Assembly: GCA_013398295.1 (NCBI GenBank)
Contig: VZSF01006979.1
Coordinates: 386,081-450,080 of the forward strand
Reading direction: 5' to 3'
From: Chionis minor
Lineage: Eukaryota; Chordata; Aves; Charadriiformes; Chionididae
Length of the DNA stretch: 64,000 nt
Positions 28,099 through 37,719 of the stretch are shown one piece after another (positions within the stretch are counted from its first letter, which is position 1; the number at the start of each line of letters is the position of its first letter). The notes beneath the pieces are model-generated. The model was not told where the DNA came from and ran no database searches. It saw only the letters and a list, made by a program, of their open reading frames with translations. The translations under genes and the position numbers were made by a program.

Positions 28099-28174
28099 AA
28101 CATGCATTCACATTTCATGTGAAGTGCTCTTGGCTGTTACGAGTCAAGAGCTCTTCACATGAAAGTAACATGTT
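28099..28174 (+). ncRNA. Candidate miRNA-like hairpin (long near-perfect stem-loop)
   Basis: The arms at 28113-28132 and 28145-28164 are reverse complements at 19 of 20 positions, around a 12-nt loop (GCTGTTACGAGT). A further 6-bp helix (AACATG at 28099-28104 with CATGTT at 28169-28174) can close outside an asymmetric internal loop of 8 and 4 nt. The total of 76 nt is a typical pre-miRNA size. I do not recognise it as a named miRNA. It could equally be the terminal inverted repeats of a tiny MITE remnant or another cruciform-forming site. The strand is arbitrary because both transcripts would fold. Confidence 0.3.
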
Positions 28175-28332
28175 TCTAACTCTTTCAGAGATGATCAACT
28201 GAAGGAGCCTTATTAATAGCTATACAGGGCTGTTGCATTGTCCTTCTGAGCCATCTATCCACTTGAATTATTCTCAATTGACATATAAGTCTGCATTTCC
28301 CTGCTGCTGCATTAACCAGCCTGAACACAATA

Positions 28333-28391
28333 GGTCAGATGCTCAGCTGGTGAGAAGCAGAAGCCATTTTACACCAGCTAAAGAACTGGCC
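28333..28391. repeat. Degenerate palindromic amniote repeat (MITE-like)
   Basis: The left arm at 28333-28352 (GGTCAGATGCTCAGCTGGTG) and the right arm at 28372-28391 (CACCAGCTAAAGAACTGGCC) are inverted repeats matching at 15 of 20 positions, including an 8-bp perfect AGCTGGTG/CACCAGCT core. The arms look like those of a palindromic repeat common in reptile and bird genomes (GGCCAGATCCTCAGCTGGTG to CACCAGCTGAGGATCTGGCC). The centre is shortened or eroded. The family name is not asserted. The 62-codon frame across it (28233-28421) is dismissed. Confidence 0.55.
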
Positions 28392-28780
28392 CATAACATT
28401 CAAAAGCTTTTATTTAGTTAACTGTAAGTATAGAGTTATTTAAATGCAGTTCACTCTTCTGGTATAAATCTTAATGCTATCTACTCTTCTCTCTCAATGC
28501 TGAAAACACTTTCATACAAGTGCAGAATAAATGCCACAGAAGGACTGCATGAAGTAATAAACATGATACATTTTGCCTGTAACGGAAGGTACCCCATAGA
28601 GAGTTTTGTCAGAAATGCATCAACAGTAAGATGACAAAAAACAGCTTCTGAGAAACTGATCATAAAAGGGGCAACCAGTTAGCAGCCCTTTGCAAACCTC
28701 TGCTGTTTATACTCCCCAGGACAACTTCTCACAGGTTAGTATGCCATGTTCACAGAACAGCAGAAGCTGGAACCATTATA

Positions 28781-28888
28781 TCATAGAATCATAGAATCAT
28801 AGAATGGTTAGAGTTGGAAGGGACCTTAAAGATCATCAAGTTCCAACCCCCCTGCCATGGGCAGGGACACCTCTCACTAGAGCAGGTG
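28781..28888 (-). mobile_element. CR1 LINE 3' tail, about 100 bp
   Basis: Three tandem units of the CR1 terminal repeat in complement (TCATAGAA at 28781 onward) are followed by TGGTTAGAGTTGGAAGGGACC, TTAAAGATCATC, TCCAACCCCCCTGCCATGGG and CAGGGACACCTCTCACTAGA. This is the complement of the CR1 3' untranslated end. The copy is 5'-truncated to a stub with no coding sequence. Preserved tail units suggest a comparatively recent insertion. Confidence 0.95.
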
Positions 28889-31800
28889 ATATGATATGAA
28901 GTTGACAGTTAGGTACATTTAAGCCCATTAATTCCAATTTTTGATGCTTTTTTATCAGCACTGGGTTTTGGTTTTTTTTTTTCTCTTATGGTTAGTTTTA
29001 AGTATTATGCACCAAAGGCCAGATTTTCATTAGACTTCAACTTACAACACTAACTTCAACCAAGCGACACCAGTTTACTCTCCTCATCCTCAGGAAGAGA
29101 TACCAAATGTCCGGTACAGGTGAACATTGTAAGTAATCTAGATACGAAGTAGCTAGCACTTTCAATTGCAAAAAACTGTGTGGATTCCGTTTCTTTGCAG
29201 CTGGCTTATGATATTTGGCAGGGAGAAACTCCTCTGGCTGTAGAAGTGCCACCCCTATGTCCTGTTTAATTTCATTTTGTTTTAGCTGACATACAAAATG
29301 GTAAAAAGGAAAAAAAATCACCATTTTCCCTTTCTTATTTGCATTAATAAAGAAAATTCTGAGAGTCAACCAAAGTCACTAAAAATCCTCAATAAGTTTC
29401 TCTAGGCAGTGGAAGTACATTGTTGGGAATTCCTAAGAGCAGTCAGAAAAGCTGAAAAAGAGGCAAAAGGAAGGTCTTCTCCTGAGAATAGCTCCACATC
29501 CAGCACATGGCTTCAGCACCCTAAGCCCAGAGGCAATATGCAGGACACAAACATCCACAGCTCTTGGGTGTAAGAGGATGAAGAGAGAACAGAAAGCTAC
29601 GCTGCAGTTGTAAACTACAAGATCGATAGTTGTCCATGCCTTCATTTCTTGCCTGAACATTTCCTACAGTGTTTGAGCTTTCGGCAAAAACAAACAAACC
29701 AAACAAATGCACACTTCTGAGACAAAATTTGGTTTTCAGGTTTCTGCTTTTCATCTTGTAGATTCTATTGCGTTTGTGTTTCAAGAGGAAACCAGATATA
29801 TTTAGGAAAAATAGACAAAAATCCATTTCATAAAGTTCGGAGAAAGTTTTAACAGCACTAATTATGGTCTTTAAAACTCCAATCACATACTGTTTTTTCC
29901 ACTAGGTCCTTGCCTTATTCGTATCATAAAAGGGCCAAGTCAGTAAATCCAGCATTTCTCTACATAGAAACACTTCATTTTCTTAGGTAAATAATATTAC
30001 CTCTGTATGTAATATTCAGATGACTGCATTGTTTTGAATGTCAACAAATTCTCATGTCTACAAGAGTCCTTTCCATTCCTTATCCCAAGGTTTTATCTGT
30101 CCTGTCTACACTGCAGATCTACGGGAAAACTTTCCCATCACTGCAAAGATTGCTGCAATGTTATTAATTGCATTTTTACTATAGCCTAGCTTCTGATAGT
30201 TTTTGACACTTTAACCATGGCATAGCTCAGAGCAAGGTTGCTATTAACAGCCAGGAAATTTGGATTTGTAACTGCAGTAGAGTTTTTACTCTTGTTGCTG
30301 CTGGTGGTGGAACAGTAGTGAGAATTTTTTTGACAGAAAGCTATAATAGGCACACACCTAACAAGAGCTGGTTCAATGCCTTTATCAAGGCTTAGCCCTT
30401 GCTGTGCAGCAGTTGTTTCTAAAACAAGGCTCTCCATGGGAACATTACAGTGTTTGCTAGAAATATCAGGGGCTCAGACCAGGTTTAGTCCATTGTTCTG
30501 GTTTTGACCATGAAGAATTCCATGTGCTTCAGGGGAGGTATCAGAAATCCTGGAGCAGAATGTGATAAAAGAATTTGCCAACATGGAAAATTTTCCCTTG
30601 TTCCAGTGAAAGTGGTGCACGCTCTGAGATATGCAGATCTAGTTATGTCTCCAACAGGTTTTCATTTTCTTTCCTCATTTTCCACTTTTCTAAATCCTCT
30701 TTTTTGATAATTTCAAATTGCATCATTTCAGAGAACTATTTCTACATAGTAAATGAGTCTAAATAATTTTTAGCCAACATAAATCTCAAACACTTTGGGA
30801 AGTAACCAATGATTTCACTACAACATGAGATCTTTGGAAGAAGAACACGGAAGACATTCAGTTCTGTCCAATTTTTACATACATGCTGTTACTATATTTG
30901 CAGTGTTTATATTTAAAAAATTATTTTATGTTTTTTAAATTGTTAAGTTATTTTTGCAAATCTATGAACATATTCAGGAATTGACTGACAACAAATCCAC
31001 AAGAAGAGAAGGACTGAATATCCCCACAGTTCCATATTGCTAGTGTGAAGCAATAATCAACAATCACAGGGAGGAAATAAAATGTAATAAAGTTAAGATA
31101 AGCTATAGAAGTTATTTTGCAAGAATTGCATCAATTTTACCTCAAAATAAAAAAAAAAAAAAGATATTTTTCTGTAAGACTTTTCTGGCTGTAACTGAAA
31201 TGTATACATTTTATATGTTTACTTTCAGGGTGAAATTGCTTTTATGATTACCGGTATGTGAAGATGAAAATATGGCCCAAATTGCATATGAATTCTTGAG
31301 ATTAGTGCATCATTTCATGGACCGTTGAACTTGTCTTTCACATATATACATATATATATATATGTTTTATAGCAAAGATGCAGAGCACCTCTGTGTTATA
31401 TTCTAAATATTCAAAGTGTTTGCAGGGACGGTGATCTTTCCAGCTTCTATTAAATACAATCACAGTGTCACAAAGCTGAAAGTGTAAAATGGGTCTGAGC
31501 TTTCATTACTGTTTTCTGTCAGAGGTTCTTCACATCAGACATTCTGCAGTAGCACACTCACGTCCATGGAAATAGTTCTCCATATGAGGAAGTATATGTC
31601 CTCTACAAACACCTCCTGGGAATTTTCTTAGTTCACAGGTAGGAATTGTGTACCAAACTCCCCTTTATTTCATTGATCTGAAAAAAATCTTACTGAAAAA
31701 AATCAGGTGAATCTTAGAAAAATCTTCAGATAATGTTATGCATGGTTGAATTCAGTAGTAGGAAAAGGAGGAAAAGAAAGGTGCTTTTTACCTAATCTTA

Positions 31801-34800
31801 ACAAACGTAGCAAAATGTTGTTGAAGAGAAGTCTGTAGTGTTTGCATGTTTTTACTGGCCCCAGAAAAGACTAATCTATAGCAGTAGATTTATGTTAGTC
31901 TAACAACAGGAGGTAGGAAATATTCTTTTTTTATTCCTCACAAAAAAGATCAGTTTTGTTTCTCTTAAATACACATATCACTGTATGCTAGCCAGAGGAC
32001 AAATTTTGAACGCCATGCAAAAGAGGTACAGAACATCTGCATGGGAACCTGGTCTCTCTCTTTTTTCTTCCCCCTGCCCCCCCTTTCCCTAATTTGCATT
32101 ATGTGCAGTGGAAATACAGTAAAGTGGAAGGCTTCCTTCTGGGAAAATGAGCAAAGAGTCTGTAAGTTTGTATATCCAAAGGCTATTTTAAGAAGGTTGT
32201 AGTGAATGGGTGCATTCTAAGACCATCTGAGAATAACCCCAACATGAATTAAACATGAGAAGTAGTTGTTTAAAGTTTTGCTGGTATTGCAACAGAATGT
32301 GAATGATTGCTGAGTAAAGTATAAAAGGACAGCAGATTATTAAACACAAGTGGGCTGGCGAGACCCCAGAAAAAAATACTAAACCTTATGAACAACAACA
32401 ATACAGGCAGATGGTAGTGGTTGCAAAGCACTTTCTAATCAGTAATACGACTTTTATAATACTGCTATGTACATTTAATGCTCCTGAGAACTTACAATGG
32501 TTTGGCTCTGTCATATTTCCCTGTCTTTATCATATGACTCTCTTTTACTATTCTGTATGTATAAGTGGCTGGTCACAATTTTTCCTGTCTTTAATAGAAA
32601 AACAAAGATTTGATTTAAAATAAAACTGCAACTTACAACACTAGAGACGGAATTATGTCTCAAATCTTTAAAGAACATGAATTGGTTACACAGGTAAAAA
32701 TATGACTATCACACTATTTCAAAATTATCTTGCATTTCTCTGCAATTAGATCTTTCAAAATATTAAGAAACTCTCTGTACTTTTTTGTTACACCTAAAAA
32801 TAGGGAGATATTCAGAGATGGAGGTGGAGCAGAGGTACCCTTATGCATGCTGGAATAGACTTTACTGATATGAGGAGTTGTAACAACTCACTGAAAAAAG
32901 AACTGTGTCCCTATGCGGGCAAATAACAGGCGTAAAACCATGTTTGTTTCAGCTGCTATTTAAATAAAATAAGTTTAAAGGTATTAAAAAAAAAAAAAGG
33001 TGGAAACTGAAAAATATTTACGTTACAGTTCCCTATCTGGGAAAAAAAATTATACATGTACTATCTTTCTCAAACGTATTATAAATTTGTCATAAATACC
33101 CAACTACCCAACACAGTCTAACCAGAACATTACTTGATCTTAATTTCTTGATGCATTTAGACAGAGTTTATTCTGTTTTTTATTAAAAAAATTCTAACAT
33201 TAAAATTCACATATGCAAATCCTCCCCAAAATTGGGTCTGGACATGTTGATTCCTAAGTGGACTTCTGCTTCATAAGGACGCCATGAGAAGTATCTTACC
33301 TTTCTCCAGACCCAAAGTACAGAGTCTGAATATGAAATATCCCAGTGGTGGCAAGCAACAAGGATGGAACAGGACATGTATGGAGACCTGGCTCTGGTTG
33401 CTTCCCCATGCTGTGGTAGAAGAGTGGGGACCAACCAGAATATGTGACACAAAGAGCAGTAAGAAGGACAAGATTCCTTGAGTTTCTTCACATTAATGTA
33501 GATCTTTCTTGTATTGCAGCTGGGTCAGTGAGGAGGGAGCCCAGAGTTAAGTCCAGTTCTTCCTTCGGCTTGCAAATGTCAGTGGCAAAGAAGAATACGG
33601 AAACTGGTAAAAAGAAGCACACTCTACTCAGAACAAAATAAAAAAAAAATTCAGGAAATCATTCTCCTCCCCTACCATCCCAGTCTTTCTGAATTATACT
33701 GATGAGGCTTGGCTACTTTTTGGTTTGCCTAGCTATAACCTCACAGTAAAGCTAAACTGAATACAGTTAACTGTTAGTACAGTAAGCCATGTCAAAATAA
33801 TGACAGCATTGAATTTATAACTCCTTCTTATAGAGCATCTGATATTTATACGCAAGGCTTAGATGAATTCAAGTTCTCTATATTTAACAATCAAAAAGAT
33901 TTTGTTATGTGTAATGTGCCATATAGTATGAATCACAGATTAAATTACAGATGCACATGGCATACAGTTTAGACTAGTCACCACAACAATAAGTCTATGC
34001 TCACTTTTTATGATCAATCAAAATGAATCACCAATTCACTAAATTTCAACTTCTAGCATGCAGTAAGATTGTAATTAAAGTAAACTAATTAACATTTTAT
34101 CTTCATAGTAAGATTGCATTTAGTATGTTTATGTGGGATTATATAATACATCTTCTATAGAACATCTGCAGGATTTCTTTTAAAATTTAATCTTTGTTTA
34201 AGAATATTTTCAGTAACAAATATCAAATTGTTTTATAAGACATTATTTACCACTTAAAGAAAAAAAATCTTTTGAGGAACAGAGAAAAATAATACTCTCA
34301 GCTAACTCCAGCTTCCTGGTCCAAGCCTGATAATAGTTTGCAAACCATATATTTGATATCTAAATCATGCTCGGTGGCTTTCATTCAGGATTGTAGATTG
34401 ATACAGTCCTCTCTGAAAAATATATTTATCTTTTGCAACACTCATCAAACACTAAATACCTAACTAGGCTGCAAGAAGAATCTTTAATTCCATCATTTTG
34501 CTCTGGTAATTGCTTTTGCTTCCTTATGTTTAACTAGAGTAAATGAACTATAATTTTAAATTTCTCTTGACACTTGCTATCTGACATTGTATAAAACACG
34601 AACAAGGTTGTGAATGCTGAAAAAGGTAACTGTAAGAAGAAGAAATTAAATTTTATCCCTAAATCAGTTTTGCAATGCTGAGGTGCCATATATTGTATCT
34701 GGATATTTGAGTAGTAACAAAAAAGTTGTTACTCAAATTGTCAAATAAAGTGGAAACTTCACCACAACTAGAAAAAATGTGTTCCCTCCATCCCTTGCTA

Positions 34801-36692
34801 TGAACAAAGTCCCACACTGGGAAGAAGTGAAAATTCTTCAAAACAAGGGGCAAGTGTCTCTTGTCTCTATAAAAGATTGTTCCTTTTTAAAATGCCCATT
34901 GATGACATAATATATACCCTAAGAAGTTAAGCATTCTCTTCTGACTGACTTTTTTTAACCTTTAATTTCACGGGATTTATTTACTAGTCTCCTGAAATAC
35001 ATAAATACATGAATTGTTGAGGGTCTGAGATGGGAAAGGCTTTGTTTGCATACTCAAAAGCAGCTGTACACATATTTTTTGAACACTATGACCCGCATAT
35101 ATAGTTGCTAGAATTTACCTTGCAGACCTCATTAGGCCAGGTGTTCTCACACACAAAGGGCACCTCTGCAAGGGTTACTCTGAAATCAAGAAGATAAAGG
35201 CTTAGATGTGAGAGTTTTAAATACTGGCAACAGACACAACACTGTGTAGGGTACTAAGAATTATCTTCTCCAGACCTCAACAATAGCAAAAAAAATAATA
35301 TTGATCCATTTTGTCAATATTCCTTTTGTCCTAAACCACCTACACTTTTAAACAGGACTCTTTTTTGGGAGGGGCAGAAGGGGAAAGGTTTATTAGCACT
35401 TTGAAAATGAATGAAAGAAAAAATAATTAAAATAAATAATACCTACTCCTTCCACCAGCTTCTGTAAACAATCTTTTTAACAAGTTTAAATATATTCTGC
35501 TTCCAACTGGGATGAAGATTTACTGCTTGATTTTAAAACACAGTGCCTAGTGATTATATTCTCTTCTAAGATACAAATGTGTAGCTCCCACCCTCTACAG
35601 CAGAGCTGGCATACAGAGGGCAGAATACACCCTAGAGGACCACAAGGATTGGATCCTCTGTCTTTACTGGAGGCTCACAACAAGGAATAAAATACCTAAA
35701 ATGAGTCTTAGCTGCATAGGTGAAAAAGACAACATCTGGATATTTGCAAAGCCTCAAAGGAAGTGACCTAATTTGACCAACGGTAGTGTAATTATGCTCC
35801 ATACATACTTAGAGAAGACTGCAGGCATTTTCTGAAACTAAGTTATGGACTACTATTACTAATTAATATTGTCCTTCAGGCAATAGAGTTCTTACATTGT
35901 AATTTTTCTAGGTAAATATTCATTATTAATGTTTGGAACTGCTTAGGTCATACTGAAAAGATGTTTTTAAATAAACAAATGGTTTCCACATTGTATTTTT
36001 ACTGAGACCTTCAGAGTCAATATCTCTTTTTGTGTTGCATGCACAGAACTGTGGGGCATCATTTTGACGTTAAATAATGTATGTTATTCATAAACTGAAG
36101 TATTCATATGATAATTAGGGTTCTATGCATGCTGCACAAGGGGAAGAGCAGAGCCTTATAAGTCTACAAAGTGTATGTGTTTATGTGAATAAATGAGGGA
36201 AGAGATAGAAAAAAAGTAAGAAGTGATCTGCTGCAAAAGTCAATGAAGCCAAGGGATTTTTTAAAAAAATTAAACTAATATTCAGCTTGTTGTTTCAGGA
36301 TTAATACAGGAAGAACTACATCTCTGAAGAGGAGTCCTAAATGGAAAAATTTCCTGGGAAACTAAACATTGTAACACCTAGAGATCAGTTCAGTGGGTAT
36401 TTTGAAGGAACAGATGAGTTCTTTAGATCTTAGTACATCAATGCAAAGGCTCACTTAGTTTGTGAATGTAAACTAATCTATCTAAAATGTAGATATTAAG
36501 CGGCTGAGGCCATATTATGAGTGGATTTTCCAGCGCGTAAGTTGTCACACAGAAATCCTGAGGGACTCTTCTTTGGCTTAGGTATCCAAGCGTGACTAAA
36601 GTTTTTCTCTCAACATCCTCAGTTACTGACCAGATCACCTTCCTTTATGAAGCACTCAGAACCACTATCTGTTGCTTAAGGCCTCCCTCTTC
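28889..36692. other. Noncoding stretch with minor simple repeats
   Basis: AT-rich DNA with chance-length frames (longest 121 codons, minus, 29521-29886, no recognised domain). AAAGGCCAGATTTTCA at about 29014 resembles an old amniote repeat. A TATATA run lies at 31342-31363. A near-pure pyrimidine run (CTCTCTTTTTTCTTCCCCC and onward) lies at 32053-32090. A candidate splice-bounded open segment is at 33520-33606. No gene was recognised. Confidence 0.5.
33520..33606 (+). other. Candidate 87-nt exon (splice-site bounded)
   Basis: A polypyrimidine tract and AG (CTTTCTTGTATTGCAG, ending 33519) precede 87 nt that end at a GT (ACTG then GTAAAA). Only one frame is open across it (start SVRREPRVK, end AKKNTET), entering and leaving in phase 1. 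Length divisible by three with matching phase is what a cassette exon looks like. The donor is weak and I recognise no protein, so chance remains the leading alternative. Confidence 0.15.
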
Positions 36693-37130
36693 TCATAGAA
36701 TCACAGAATGGTTAAGGTTGGAAGGGGCCTTAAAGATCATCTAGCTCCAACCCCCTTGCCATGGGCAGGGACACCTCCCACTAGACCTGGTTGCTCAAAG
36801 CCCCATCCAACCTGGTCTTGAACACTTCCAGGAATGGGGCATCCACAACTTCCCTGAGCAACCTGTTCCGGTGCCTTACCACCCTCAGAGCAAAAAAATT
36901 TCTTCCTGAGATCTAATCTAGATCTCCCGTTTTCCAGTTTGAAGCCATTACCCCTTGTCCTATCACTACATGCCCTTGTAAAAAGTCCCTCTCCATCTTC
37001 CTGGCAGGCCCCTTTCAGATACTGGAAGGCTGCTATAAGGTGTCCCCAGAACTTTCTCTTCTCCAGGCTGAACAACCCCAACCTCCTCAACCAGTCCTCA
37101 CAGCAGAGGTGCTCTAACTCTCTGATCATG
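36693..37130 (-). mobile_element. CR1 LINE fragment, 5'-truncated, antisense
   Basis: It begins at the left with CATAGAATCACAGAATGG, the complement of the CR1 tail. It continues through the 3' untranslated region into C-terminal pol. The minus-strand frame at 36737-37129 reads MIRELEHLCCEDWLRRLGLF, SLEKRKF, AAFQYLKGACQEDG, SDRTRGNGFKLENG and RLDLRKKFF, then drifts off frame near the usual HWNRLP position (KAPEQVAQ). It is a truncated pol end only and is non-functional. The plus-strand frame at 36939-37166 is its shadow. Confidence 0.95.
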
Positions 37131-37719
37131 AATTTTCAATCATCAATTTTTTTGGTACTTACATAGCACCAAAACTCATATTCTCAAACCCAGACAAACA
37201 TTTGTCCAGATCAAAGCTTCATCCTATAGTAGCTGCTTGCTAGCTCACAGACATTGATCTCCTGAGCCATTTCTTACTCTTTTACACATTAGAGCAGGCA
37301 GGAAGCATAACACCATTCTTTCCTTCAGGGACCAACACAGACACTGTATTGGAAAAAGCAGAGGACTCCTGTGCTTCGCCCTTCCTATTTTCCCCTAATT
37401 GTCAGTGTGTTTTCCCACACCGTTCTTCCCCCAACATCCCAGGAGCACATCCCATGACCCTGAGTGCATCTAACAGAGGCAGCAACCACAGCAGTTTGTG
37501 TTGCAGTTTCCAGGCTCTGCTTCTTGTTCTTGTAGATCTTCTGAGAACATCTTCAAGGATCAATGAGTGACTTTCGTGAATCCTTTGAAGAAACTAAGGC
37601 TGCCTCCTGCTGCCAGGAAAGGGTAGCTCTATTGGGGTTGCCACTTCAGAGAAGCTCTAGCAGCTTCTGTCAGTTGTTCTTGAAGAAAGGATGTTTGAGC
37701 TTTTGTTTACTATAAGGCA
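37131..37719. other. GC-richer spacer between two CR1 copies
   Basis: About 590 bp between an antisense CR1 and the long sense CR1. Base composition is intermediate. A 73-codon plus frame (37349-37570) has no recognised content. The right part might be the 5' untranslated region of the downstream CR1, since that boundary is uncertain. Confidence 0.4.

Noticed and set aside
31342..31363. TATATA run as a promoter signal
   Set aside because: It is a simple alternating AT run with no associated gene or initiator context.
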